Source of the DNA: Arion vulgaris
Taxonomy: Eukaryota; Mollusca; Gastropoda; Stylommatophora; Arionidae
Length of the DNA stretch: 64,000 nucleotides
Direction of reading: 5' to 3'
NCBI GenBank assembly: GCA_020796225.1
Contig: CM036755.1
Coordinates: forward strand, 62,432,652-62,496,651
Under the pieces are notes generated by a model, which was not told where the DNA came from, ran no database searches, and saw nothing but the letters and a program-made list of their open reading frames with translations. Made by a program: the position numbers and the translations under genes. Below are positions 52,009 to 61,860 of the stretch, piece by piece (position 1 is the stretch's first letter; the number at the start of each line of letters is the position of its first letter).

Positions 52009-52226
52009 ATTGTGGCATATACTTTGCACAACTTCGCCATCACCCACAATAGATGAGTCGTTTTTTTCTAGTCACCACCTATACGCTCAGCAGTTTGTCA
52101 TTGCTTTCTCAACGGTGTGCTCTATTTTTACAGTTCGTAAAAATCCACAGAAACAAATTTACTTTCAAACTGCTCACCGCTGAATTTGAACCAGGTATTC
52201 TTGGGTTGTGCTCGAGCTAACTACCG
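52009..52226 (-). mobile_element. SINE-D, full length
   Basis: Minus-strand head with gtagttagctcgag and a gttcaaattc B box, and 3' end in tatatgccacaatt. Resembles the 3428 subtype. Confidence 0.7.
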
Positions 52227-52471
52227 GTATCATTATCATAATAATCACCATCAACATTATTACCACTAACAACCTCATCATCACTGCGACAACCATTGTT
52301 ATCACCATCATCATGCCCTTTCTTTTTTATTTCTCTGCCTTGCGAATTCTGATCGACCTAGAACACTTTTCCGAAAACCGACTTGACCCATTTTCATACT
52401 CACTGCCGCGTGAACGATGACGAAAAGGATGATCTCCTATTAAAACCAACTTTTTAATTAACAAGTCTTCT
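52227..52471. other. Unassigned with short ATC-rich run
   Basis: A loose (ATC)n-like run at 52228-52315. No coding signal. Confidence 0.35.
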
Positions 52472-52620
52472 TAGCCCCCTGCGAGTGCGGTTCAATTCCG
52501 CGAGCTGGCAAAAACCACAGGCTCTCCAGATTTACGGTACTCGTGGCACCGAGCCGAAGGGTTACGATGTCAATGGCACCGAACCGAAGAGCTGATAGCT
52601 CAATTGCTTCTGGATCGGGG
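52472..52620 (+). mobile_element. SINE-B, 5'-truncated
   Basis: It starts inside the head at ccccctgcgagtgcgg and continues to ttctggatcggg. Confidence 0.75.
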
Positions 52621-52634
52621 AGGGGAGAAAGGCT

Positions 52635-52800
52635 TCTTCCTTTTCGAACGTTCCATATCGACCACTGGTTAACCACTTTGTGTGATTTGTTAGTGATCTA
52701 AGCCTAAGAGCGATTATACGTTGTGACAGTTGTGCGACTACAAGTAGGCCAGCACATCCGATTTCTGCAATGCTTTTTATTTACCACAGTAGCTTCCCTA
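52635..52800 (-). mobile_element. SINE-A 3' part
   Basis: From the gtaaataaaaagc block to cgttcgaaaaggaag. The 5' third is absent at the junction with RTE-K. Confidence 0.7.
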
Positions 52801-52804
52801 CGTA

Positions 52805-52950
52805 CTACATCTGTCATGTTCCAGCCCGCCCCTAGAGAACAGTAATACGATCCAGTCATCAACATTAAACAACAGCGTCTCCAGTCAACGGACAACTTTG
52901 CTTATCTTGGCAGCCTCCTATCCAGATCGGCAAACATAGATTCTGAGGTC
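52805..52950 (+). pseudogene. RTE-K, left part of a split copy
   Basis: Encodes MFQPAPRE, then QRLQSTDNFAYLGSLLSRSA and NIDSEV. It resumes at 54731 with the duplicated target encoding DSEV and NNRISKAIAAFGRLRV. Only the RT thumb side is present. Confidence 0.8.
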
Positions 52951-54730
52951 TTCTTCTTCTTCTGCGTTCAACTTTTGCTATGCGACTACTCCGGTATGTG
53001 TCATAAACAGGGCGGTGCGCTTGAGGTCTTCACCGGTTCCCCATAGTTTGTCTTGTAGTGTTGTTTCTGTTGGCCAGATCTCCAATCTCTCACTACTCAG
53101 ACTAGGGCAGTCTTGCAGGATGTACTCTGGGGACTGCTTTGGTGCTCCACAGGTGCAGGCCGCCGAGTCCCTGAGACCCATTTTGTGGAGGTGTGCTCTG
53201 AGACTGCAGTGTCCCGTTCTAAGTCTGAAGATTGTGGTCTGTGCTTTTCTGTTTAGTGTATTTATACTGTCGTGCTCTGGCCTGTATCCTCCATTTGTTT
53301 TTCCCAGATCATTTTCCTGGATTGTTTCAGGAGAGTCTTTGCTTCTGTAAAACTTTGTGTTGGGTGGTGTTGTGTTAGGCTCCCCCAGCCTTTGCGAGTT
53401 TGTCCAGCCTTTTCGTTTCCTGGTATGCCACAGTGAGCTGGTATCCACTGTAAGACCAGTTCGGATTTTTGACAACAAGCTGATATTTTGCCGTATGTCC
53501 TGAATGAGCTTGTCTTGTCTGGGACTTGAGATAGCCTGGAGAACGGATCTTGAATCGCTAAAGACTGCAATATTTTTTGCTGACACTTGCTGGTCGTTGA
53601 GAATCTGTATGGCTGCAAGAAGGGCTGTTGCCTCTGCTCTAAAGTTGGTGCATGTTTCTCCTGCTGCCAGAGAGTGTGTTTCTGTGTTTCCTTGAGGGTG
53701 AGTGATGTAGATTCCGCTGCCTCCCTTTCTGGTAGCATCTGTAGCTGAGCTATCTGTGAACACATGTGTCCATGTGCTGGTGGGATATTGCTCTCGTAGC
53801 ATTTGGAGTGAAATGGCTCTTTGCTCTGTCTCTGTTTGTATTTTTTGGAGATTATTCCTGAGACTTCTAGGTGTATTTGGGCCGTGTTTTGGTAACATGT
53901 CCATGGCTCTGGTATTATGGGTTCCCACATTTCTGGGTCAGTTTCTAGGATGTCTGTATGTTGCATATGAAATTCTCTGGCCAGATGGTTGGGACTTTTC
54001 CTTGCAAGTCTGTTTTTTGTTTTCTCTTGGAATTTTGTGTAGAGGGTGTTCTTTTAGCCGTTTTAGTTTTTCAAACTGGGTGAGTGTTTTAAATTTTCTG
54101 CGGAGTTCTAGAGGCTCTATGTCTGCGGTTTTTCCATTTCTACGATAGGACTGCTTTTCATTGCTCCCAGAGTTATTCTTAGGCCCATGTTTTGTACCTT
54201 GTCTAGTTTGTGTGTGTTTGTTTTGGCTGCTGTTGTCCAAGAGCTGGAGCCATATTCCATGATGGGTCTGACTGCTCCAGTGTAGACCTGCTTTAATATT
54301 TTTGAATTTGCGCCCCAGAACGTGCCAGCTAGTTTCTTCATCACAGCAAGTCCTTGTATGGCTTTTGTTTGAATTTTGTCTATGTTTGGCTTCCAGGTAA
54401 GTCTGCTGTCTCGGGTGATTCCAAGGAAGGTGGTGTATCTGTTTGGGGTATTGTTTCGTTTTCTAAATTGATGGATACTTTTTCCTTGTGTGGGAGAGGG
54501 AAAAAACAGTTGCTGTGGTTTTTGTGTGGTTAATTTTGAGGCCCCAGCTTTTTGTCCAGTTCTCCACTTTTTCCACTGTTTTTGTAGTAAATATGATGTT
54601 TTTGAGTGTGTTCTGCAGCTGTCCAGATTGCGAAGTCGTCTGCATGTAGGCTGTTTGAGACCTTCTGGGGGGCAGCATTTGGTGATGTCATTTATGTATA
54701 TTAGAATAGCGTTGGTGCTATCACACTGCC
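52951..54730 (-). pseudogene. LINE-I, RT end plus RNase H, inserted in RTE-K
   Basis: A non-LTR retrotransposon inserted on the minus strand, bounded by a perfect 12-bp duplication gattctgaggtc (52939-52950 and 54731-54742). It is 5'-truncated within RT. From the high end: APTLFLIYINDITKC, the catalytic segment LHADDFAIW (about 54629-54655), LGITRDSRLTWKPNIDKIQ, then AGAVRP-like TGAVRPIMEYGSS. RNase H follows at 53928-52978: HVFTDSSATD, FRAEATALLAAIQ, VFSDSRSVLQ, and in the next frame LVLQWIPAHCGIPGNEKA. Then RLRTGHCSLRAHLHKMGLRD and CTCGAPKQSPEYILQDCPSL. Several frame changes make it inactive. It ends in a GAAGAAGAAGAA tail at 52951-52962. Confidence 0.9.
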
Positions 54731-55475
54731 GATTCTGAGGTCAACAATAGGATATCCAAAGCCATTGCTGCGTTCGGAAGGTTACGTGTCACTGTGTGGG
54801 AACGGAAGGGATAAGCATAGTCACAAAGCTGAAAGTTTACCAGGCCATAGTGCTAACCACGCTGCTGTACGCAAGTGAGATATGGACAGTGTATAGCAGA
54901 CACGCAAGAAAATTAAACCATTTCCACACAAGCTGTCTACGCAGAATACTAAAAATAAACTGGCAGGACAAAATTCCAGACAGCGAAGTCCTCACAAGAG
55001 CAAAAATTCCAAGCGTCAACACCCTGTTGCAGAAGGCCCAAATGAGATGGGTCGGTCACGTTGCTCGAATGCCTGATAAACGCATCCCAAAACAGTTGAT
55101 GTATGGCGAACTTGAAGGGGCAGACGTTTAGCTGGTGGACAGAAAACGCTTTAAAGACACTCTTAAAGTGTCTCTGAAATGCTTCGATATAGACAATACG
55201 TGCTGGGAATCCCTTGCACAAGATCGCCAAATGTGGCGCTGTAACAACAAAGAGGAACCCGAATAGCTGAGAATCATCGTATTGTTGAGTCACAGAAAAC
55301 GAGCAGCGCGAAAAGACAGAGCACACAACACGCACATGTCTAACCTTGATCATGTATGCCCTCGGGGATTTTGTTCTAGGATTGGACTCTACAGTCACCT
55401 CAGCACACACCAGAGAGGTGCAACAGCACACGTCTGAGATTGTTGTCATCATCGCTTGCGATGGACGGCTATTAT
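54731..55475 (+). pseudogene. RTE-K, right part of a split copy
   Basis: The frame at 54796 reads VTKLKVYQAIVLTTLLYASE, IWTVYSRHARKLNHFHTSCL, RRILKINWQDKIPDSEVLTR and MRWVGHVARMPDKRIPKQLM. It stops after GADV at 55129. Shifted frames continue to an LLSSSLAMDGYYT end, as in the 42945 copy. Confidence 0.85.
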
Positions 55476-55477
55476 AC

Positions 55478-55555
55478 ATCTGTCACCTCTTATGACATGC
55501 CTTGTAGGTTACAGCGGTACTATTCTTTGCTTCCCTTGCGAGATCCGGCACCACA
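55478..55555 (-). mobile_element. SINE-A 5' part
   Basis: Minus strand from ccgctgtggtgccggatc to the core cataagaggtgac, cut off there. Confidence 0.7.
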
Positions 55556-55690
55556 GCGGTATAATTAACAAGTGAGCATAGCTGCTAGATCTGTAATATT
55601 GAATCGAGAATATTTCAAAACCGATATTAAATTCCATAGTACTTTCTTTCCTTGATTTACTGAGTGATTTATAGACCATCAAAACCTCCA
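55556..55690 (+). repeat. 130-bp segment shared with 29385-29517
   Basis: Same blocks in the same order as the earlier copy. See that entry for the shared words. Confidence 0.7.
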
Positions 55691-55895
55691 TAGAATGGGT
55701 CTTTGGGACTCGGTAGCATACACATGTGGGAGACCAAAACAGTTTCCAGAGTACATCCTGCAAAACAGCCACGGCCTGATCAGTGTGAGAATGGATTATT
55801 GACCAACGAAACAAACCTGCAAGACACGTTGTGGAGGATCGGTGAAGACCTCTAGCGCACCTCCCTGTTGTAGAAGAAGAAAAAGAAGAAGAAGA
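55690..55895 (+). pseudogene. LINE-I C-terminal fragment
   Basis: Encodes MGLWDSVAYTCGRPKQFPEY and ILQNSHGL, then QTCKTRCGG in a shifted frame. Ends in an AGAAGAAGAAG tail at 55885-55895. Confidence 0.75.
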
Positions 55896-55929
55896 CCATC
55901 ATGATTGTACTTCCGTACATAAGTATGTT

Positions 55930-56202
55930 GAGAGCCGCTGTAGCGCAGTTGTTAGTGAACTCGCTTGGCAAGGCTGGTGGTCTGGGTTCAGCTCCCGCAA
56001 TGTGCGTGGAATTTTTCCCGACCACGACGGCTCTCAGGTTGACCCAGCCTCAAATGGGTACCAGACATGCTCTGGGAAGTAAGGCGGCCGGCGTGATGCT
56101 GACCACATCACCCATTGTGTGCCGACGGTCAATGAAAATACAGGCCTAACACTGTATTGACCTATATACCACGAGGTATGAAAGGGTTCCTTTACTTTAC
56201 TT
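55930..56202 (+). mobile_element. SINE-E, full length, 13-bp target duplication
   Basis: Flanks acataagtatgtt at 55917-55929 and 56203-56215. Head with tgtagcgcagttgttagtg (A-box region) and ctgggttcagctcc (B box). Tail of TTTACTTTACTT. Confidence 0.9.
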
Positions 56203-56394
56203 ACATAAGTATGTTAGCTTCGATATCTTTCTTAAAAACAAGATTTACCTGCAGCTCACTGACTCCGTAGCACCCACGAGGAAACAAAGAGTACTTTTTA
56301 AGGTAGATACAAATTTGTGTAAATTTTCTTTAAAAAAATTAATTTAGTCCAGTTATCATCTTGTCAGTCTATTTTTAACTGCAAAGGTTTCTGT
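56203..56394. other. No feature seen
   Basis: Short blank stretch. Confidence 0.3.
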
Positions 56395-56745
56395 CACGTG
56401 TTCGACTTGAACACGGGACCTACGTTTTATCGTTCTTCTCTTAGTAGGACTAGGAACTGGATCTCATCTGCATTGAGATCAGAAATTGCTGACAGTACAA
56501 TCAGATCGTTTCCCGGGGAAATCGAGCCAACTATTTTAGCAGCGAGAAGCTACCACAGCTACACGCCACAGAAACCAGCTTCACCATCTTCAAATTTACA
56601 TCGTGGACCCTCGCCGGTGCTACAGAGTTCGTGCACTGCAGTTGAGATCTTCCTGTGCAAGAAAGAGATCGGAGCACACATGACTACTCACCGAAGTGCA
56701 ATGATGATGGTCCTATCAATCAATCAATCAATCAACATTACTTGA
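56395..56745 (+). mobile_element. SINE-G, most complete copy
   Basis: The 5' part has gaacacgggacctacg and gtaggactaggaactgg. The 3' part has gagatcggagcacacatg, ccgaagtgcaatgatgatgg and an (ATCA)n tail. The 3' part resembles the last 100 bp of LINE-U. Confidence 0.7.
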
Positions 56746-56749
56746 TAAG

Positions 56750-56960
56750 ATTTTTTTTTTTTCCGATCCAGAAGCACTTGAGCTTTCAGCTCTACGGCTC
56801 GGTGCCATGTACATCGTAATCCTTCGGTTCGGTGCCACGACACCGTGAATCTGGGGAACCTGTGGCTTTTCTTCCAGCCCGCGGAAATGAACCCGCACTC
56901 AAAGAGGGCTAGTCACCCGCAGTCCAACGCGCTATGAACACGCTGGGCAGACGGTCGCTT
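56750..56960 (-). mobile_element. SINE-B
   Basis: Minus-strand head gtctgcccagcgtgttcat, B box gttcatttccgcgg, T-run (A tail) at 56752-56761. Confidence 0.85.
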
Positions 56961-57564
56961 GATAAAAAAGTAGATTTTATTTTAAATCGAGGAAGAAACC
57001 TTGATCAATTGTTGATATTTCCAGTAAAATATTTGAAACAAAATGACAAATAATTTTTTGTTTCAAAAATGAATCTCTGTTATACACGTCCACAGAACAG
57101 ACTGAATCCACAGATAATTACTGGAAAGAGAAATCTATATTCCTGTCTGTATCAATCATCTTTTCTGTATCAGTCATCCATTTTTATCACTCATATGTTT
57201 GTCGTGAACGAACTATCACCGTGTTAAGAGAGACAAGTTTCACAACTTACCCCAGAGATAATGTCACATTTTGTGTTCATCATTTTCCCAGTTATTCTGA
57301 CAGAAGGTTTCAAATCTCATATTCTCTTCTCCATTTGACAGTCATCTGTCCTGTTCTCTACTCATGTCACTCGTAGAACAAATCCTTCCAATCATTGCTG
57401 TTCTCAAATAACGTGTCTTCAATCTGTCCTTATTATGTCGTGATGTTGAGTTACACGTATTGACACACAGACAATGTAGTCTCGTATCGCACGCTATGAT
57501 ATCTCGTTCAGAAACAAAGCAAACCTGTAGGGCTGACATGTTAGTGAATCTTTCTGTCTTTTCT
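56961..57564. other. No gene recognised
   Basis: A 600-bp stretch that may be single-copy. A minus-strand frame ends in it but shows no known motif. Confidence 0.4.
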
Positions 57565-57605
57565 CCAGTTCTGTTTTGCCTCATATCTTCAGGATAAGGA
57601 GAGAT
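57565..57605 (-). mobile_element. RTE-H 3' tip
   Basis: Minus strand: gaaatctctccttatcctga, agatatgaggcaaaacaga. Ends at the SINE-A that follows. Confidence 0.55.
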
Positions 57606-57609
57606 TTCC

Positions 57610-57865
57610 ACACGTGTTGTGCTGGGGCCAGCAGGGGAAGAAAAGAATAGTACCACTGCATCCTACAAGCATGTCGTAAGAGGCGACTGATGTAGTATAT
57701 AGGTATCTACCTAGTAAATAAAAAGCATCGAAAATTCGGATGTGCTGACCTACTTTTATCCGCATAACTGGCACAACGTACAATCGCTCTTAGGCTCAGA
57801 TCACATACACATCACAAAGAGTGGTTAACAGGTGGTCGATATGAGGCGTTTGAAGAAGAGGAAGA
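57610..57865 (+). mobile_element. SINE-A, full length
   Basis: Head cacgtgttgtgctggggcc, core gtcgtaagaggcgactga, GAAGAAGAGGAAG tail. Confidence 0.85.
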
Positions 57866-57869
57866 GATT

Positions 57870-58505
57870 TCTAGAATAAGCCCTTGTGTGCTCTTCTTAA
57901 ATAGTGTTTGTCGTCGCCCTGTTATCTTTGAGTGGTATCAAATACCTTTGCGTGGCTAGCCTTTTGCTTTGATCCATTGTATCGGAGCAACATTGCTCTT
58001 TGTATCCATTGTGTCGAGTAACATTGCTCTTTGTATCCATTGTATCGAGCAACATTGCTCTTTGTATCCATTGTATCGGACAACATTGCTCTTTGTATCC
58101 ATTGTATCGAGCAACATTGCTCTTTGTATCCATTGTATCGAGCAACATTGCTCTTTGTATCCATTGTATCAGAGTAACATTGCTCTTTGTATCCATTGTA
58201 TCGGAGCAACATTGCTCTTTGTATCCATTGTATCTGAGCAACATTGCTCTTTGTATCCATTGTATCGGAGCAACATTGCTCTTTGTATCCATTGTATTGG
58301 AGCAACATTGCTCTTTGTATCCATTGTATTGGAGCAACATTGCTCTTTGTATCCATTGTATTGGAGCAACATTGCTCTTTGTATCCATTGTATTGGAGCA
58401 ACATTGCTCTTTGTATCCATTGTATCGGAGCAACATTGCTCTTTGTATCCATTGTATTGGAGCAACATTGCTCTTTGAGGTACACTGTCTGTTGGCAATC
58501 TGCTT
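57870..58505 (-). pseudogene. RTE-H fragment expanded by an internal minisatellite
   Basis: Reading the minus strand from 58505: cagattgccaacagacagtg (RTE-H RLPTDSVPQ), then the array, then ggctagccacgcaaagg, gataacaggg and agagcacacaagggctta. The flanks are the RTE-H sequence of 49285-49435 in order. Confidence 0.85.
57972..58475 (-). repeat. Minisatellite, 32-bp unit, about 16 copies
   Basis: The plus-strand unit is ggagcaacattgctctttg and tatccattgtatt or tatc. A few units are 31 bp. Each unit carries the RTE-H codons for QRAMLL and YNGYK. Because 32 is not a multiple of three, all three frames run through and long frames exist on both strands. They are by-products. Confidence 0.95.
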
Positions 58506-58552
58506 ATGTGGTAGAATCATTCAATTTATTGTTTCTTGATGAAGCTCAGTAC

Positions 58553-58810
58553 TTCTTCTTCTTCAAACGCTCCATATCGAGCATTTGTTAATCACACTTT
58601 GTGATTTGTATGTGATCTGAGCCTAAGAGCGATTGTACATTGCGCCAGTTATGCACCTACAAGAAAGCCAGCACATCCGATTTATGCGATGCTTTTTATC
58701 TACTAGGTAGCTTCCTAGGTCCTAAATCAGTCGCCTCTTACGACATGCTTTGTAGGTGGCAGTGGTAATATTCTTTGCTACCCTTGTGTGACCCCAGCAT
58801 CATATTGACG
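58553..58810 (-). mobile_element. SINE-A, full length
   Basis: Minus strand from atgatgctggggtcacac to a GAAGAAGAAG tail at 58553-58563. Core gtcgtaagaggcgactga. Confidence 0.85.
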
Positions 58811-58854
58811 AAGTTCAGTAGAAATGTTGTATTCACTTTTTTCCTCTTCTTTCT

Positions 58855-58995
58855 TTTTCTTTTCTCAAATCCTGTTTTGCTTTCCAACGTCAGGTCAAGA
58901 ACATATTTCTAAAACGGGCCCTTGTATGCGCTTCGTAGATAGTGTCTTTCGTAGCCTCTGTTATCTCTGAGGTACATCTTTTGCGTGCGGCCTTT
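58855..58995 (-). mobile_element. RTE-H 3' end
   Basis: Minus strand contains agagataacagaggctacga, cgcatacaagggcccg and aaagcaaaacaggatttgag. Confidence 0.7.
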
Positions 58996-59059
58996 GCTTT
59001 ATCCTGATGTCTTCAAATTTCAATTATGTGATTGTGGTGAATCATTTTTATGTAAATAT

Positions 59060-59200
59060 CTGATGGTCAATAATCATCAAGTGCCGTGCCGGGTGTTGTA
59101 GGCGATCATGGATCTCCATAAATCTCTGTCCTGGTATTTGCAATCATTTCAAAAGTTGACGCTCTTTTGTGCCATGTAGTCAGACTGTTTAATATTTCCT
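59060..59200 (-). pseudogene. RTE-like extreme C-terminus
   Basis: Minus strand matches the 3950 fragment: ggcacaaaagagcgtcaac, then agagatttatggagatcca and cctacaacacccgg. Confidence 0.55.
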
Positions 59201-59269
59201 CTCTCTCTGTCTTCCTCTGTCTCATCACCATTCGATTTTAATGGTTGTCACAATGTGTTCTTAATCTCC

Positions 59270-59470
59270 CCTTCTGCCCGCCTGCCCAGCGTGCTCGCAG
59301 CGCGTTGGACGACGGGTGACAAGCTTCCTGTGAGTGCGGGTTCCATTCCGTTGGCTGGCAGAAAAGCCACAGGTTCTCCAGATTTACGGTGTTCGGGGCA
59401 CCAAACCGAAGGGTTACGATATCCATGGCACCGAGTCGAAGACCCTAAAGCCCAGCTTCTGGATCAGGCC
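59270..59470 (+). mobile_element. SINE-B
   Basis: Head gcgcgttggacgacgggtg, B box gttccattccgttgg, tail aaaaaaaaaa after ggatcaggcc. Confidence 0.85.
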
Positions 59471-59499
59471 AAAAAAAAAACTACCTCCTCTTCTCTAAT

Positions 59500-59860
59500 C
59501 TTAACCACATTTGCCGGGAAGCGTCGTGGGGAGATTTCGTTTTCTATCTTCTGCCAGGTGTGTTGCGCTTGACGTTGCCACTGAGATGTTATCTAGCCAT
59601 CGTGTTCTTGGCCTGCCTCGTGCTCTGCGCCCTGAGCGTCGATTATTGTAGGCACGTGATGGTAGTAAATGTGGTTCCATTCTCATTAGATGACCGAACC
59701 ACTTGATTCTTTGCTTCTCGATGTACTGTAAGCATGGTATAGTACCAACGATGCTTCTGATATTCTCGTTCTCACTCTCTCCTTGTAACGTTGACAGCTT
59801 TTCTAGACATCTCATTTCACATGTTGTAATCTTTCTTTCTAGTGTCTTAGTCAAGGGCTA
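59500..59860 (-). pseudogene. RTE-like retroelement C-terminus
   Basis: Minus-strand frame of 117 codons: LTKTLERKITTC-type KTLERKITTCEMRCLEKLST, IVGTIPCLQYIEKQRIKWFG, HLMRMEPHLLPSRAYNNRRS, then RARGRPRTRWLDNISV and ATHLAEDRK. It probably joins the RT piece at 60180 across the SINE-B between. Confidence 0.8.
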
Positions 59861-59974
59861 TGTTTGGCACTGATAGCAGAGAGTTGGAATAAATATGCAA
59901 TTTATCAGTTGTCTGCAAAGAGTAGTTCGTTGATTAAACTGTAGCTGTTATCTAGGTTGTTATCTGTCTTGGTT

Positions 59975-60178
59975 GTCCGCCTGCCCAGCGTGTTCGTAGC
60001 GCGTTGAACGACGGGTGATAAGCCCTCTTTGAGTGTGGGTTCAATTCCGCGGGCTGGCAGACAAACCACAGGTTCTCCAGATTTACCGTTTTCGTGGCAC
60101 CGAACCGAAGGGTTACGCTGTCCATGACACCGAGCCGAAGAGCAGAAGGCTCAAGTGCTTCTGGATCGGAAAAAAAAA
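59975..60178 (+). mobile_element. SINE-B, full length
   Basis: Head gcgcgttgaacgacgggtg, B box gttcaattccgcgg, tail gatcggaaaaaaaaa. Confidence 0.88.
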
Positions 60179-60179
60179 A

Positions 60180-60340
60180 TCTGTTTTGGTTTCTTGAGTT
60201 GTCCTGTCTATGTATATATTGAAAAGCATAGGCGAAAGCACACATCCTTTCTCATCAGATGTCCGAAAAATGACGACTGTCTCTTTCCTACATTGACAAC
60301 AAGTTTCCACCGTGTCTTGTCTTCATTTAACACCTCCCCA
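60180..60340 (-). pseudogene. RT fragment of an RTE-like element
   Basis: The minus strand encodes KGCVLSPMLFNIYID, the conserved GCVLSP-LFN block of reverse transcriptase, and stops at the SINE-B tail. The FADD region is lost. Confidence 0.7.
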
Positions 60341-60486
60341 TTTGAGACCTGAAGGTGTACAGCGTATTTGAACCGTATATCTTTACGTTTTTTTTAGTTA
60401 TTTGTCTCAGCTCCTTGCGAAGCATAGGACCTCAACAGTTATTCACCGCTTTTGCCGGTTTCTGGCTGTAAATCCAGATACTCTAG

Positions 60487-60736
60487 TTGTTTCATAAGTG
60501 CCCTTTGTACTACTGCTACTACTACTACTACTACCATTACTACTACTACCATTACTACTACTTCACCTCCATCGTTATACCACTACTAGTGCTAATTGTA
60601 TTACTACTCCTTCATCTACTACTACTACTACTACTACCACCACCGCCACTACCCCCACCAACACCTCCACCACCACTACCACTACTACTACCACCACCAC
60701 CGCCACCACCACCACCACTACCCCACCTCCACCCCA

Positions 60737-60785
<49 letters not shown>

Positions 60786-61485
60786 ACCACCACTACCCCA
60801 CCTCCACCACCACCACACCACCACTACCACTACTACTACTACTACCACCACCGCCACTACCACCACTACTACTATTACTACTACTACCACCACCACCACC
60901 ACTACCCCCACCTCCACCACCACCACACCACCACTCACCACTACTACTACTACCACCACCCCACTACCACCACTACTACTTATACTACCTACTTCATCTA
61001 CTACTACTATTACTACTACTGTTACAACTCTTGTTACTACTACGGCAACTACTACTACTACTGTCACAAATACCTCTACTAATATTACTATTTTACTACT
61101 ACTACATCAACTACTGCACTACTACTATTAATACTACTGCAACTACAACAGAAACTACTTATAATGCTATTTCGACTACTGCAGCTACTACTACTACTTG
61201 CTGCTACGCACTACTACTGCTACTACTACTGCTACTACTACTACTGCTACTGTTACTGCTACAATTACTACTGCTACAACTCCTACTACTACTACTACTT
61301 CTACTACTGCTACACCTCATATTACTACTACTACTAATACTACTCTACTACTACTACTGCTACTACTTCTACACTTCATATTATTACTACTACTACTACT
61401 ACTGCTACACCTCATATTACTACTACTACTCTACTACTACGCTACTACTAGTACTGCTACACCTCATATTACTACTACTACTACA
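60487..61485 (+). repeat. Trinucleotide tract, (ACT/ACC)n, about 1 kb
   Basis: Almost wholly built of ACT and ACC triplets, with GCT, TCT and ATT variants. The C-richer part is 60640-60970. All plus-strand frames are open for long stretches (Thr-, Leu/Pro- or Tyr/His-rich) and so is the minus strand. None should be taken as a gene. Confidence 0.95.
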
Positions 61486-61772
61486 GAAAATGTATCAAAT
61501 TTTATAAGAAAGCGCCGCTGGAACTACATCGGCCACACACTTAGAATGGATGAGAGAAGACTCCCCTACCAATCCCTCATATGGACACCAGAGGGAAAAA
61601 GAAAACGAGGAAGACCAAGAGAGACTCTGCGTAGAACCATCACCAGAGAAGGCTCAACGATGGGCCTAGTAAACATTAAAGACTTAAAACAAATAGCAAC
61701 GAACCGCGAGACATGGGGAGCTATGACCTCTGCCCTATGCGCCGCCACAGGCCCAAGAGGAAAGACTAACTA
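61486..61772 (+). pseudogene. RTE-L-like C-terminus inside the trinucleotide tract
   Basis: Encodes NVSNFIRKRRWNYIGHTLRM, RRLPYQSLIWTPEGKRKRGR, PRETLRRTITREG and LKQIATNRETWGAMTSALCA. This 95-codon end is intact and stops at 61771. ACT triplets lie on both sides. The frame is fused to Thr-rich repeat codons upstream. Confidence 0.8.
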
Positions 61773-61860
61773 ACTAACTACTACTACTACTACTACTACT
61801 GCTACACCTCACATTACTACTACTACTAATACTACTCTACTACTACTACTGCCGCCAAGT
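61773..61860 (+). repeat. (ACT)n continuation
   Basis: The tract resumes right after the retroelement end, first as CTAA repeats, then ACT. Confidence 0.85.

Noticed and set aside
52978..53966. An independent RNase H gene on the minus strand
   Set aside because: It lies inside LINE-I bounded by a target duplication, and the domain is split between two frames.
57897..58591. Six overlapping long frames on both strands
   Set aside because: All come from the 32-bp array. Openness in every frame reflects a stop-free unit, not coding selection.
391..58810. The repeated 255-bp GAA-tailed unit as a gene family or LTR
   Set aside because: It has no coding capacity or LTR borders. Truncations, the GAA tail and, for the related A2 copy at 7559, a target duplication fit a SINE.
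60487..61507. Thr-, His/Tyr- or Pro/Leu-rich proteins of 150-300 residues
   Set aside because: Trinucleotide repeat translations. Only the last 95 codons of one frame match a known family, and that is a retroelement end.
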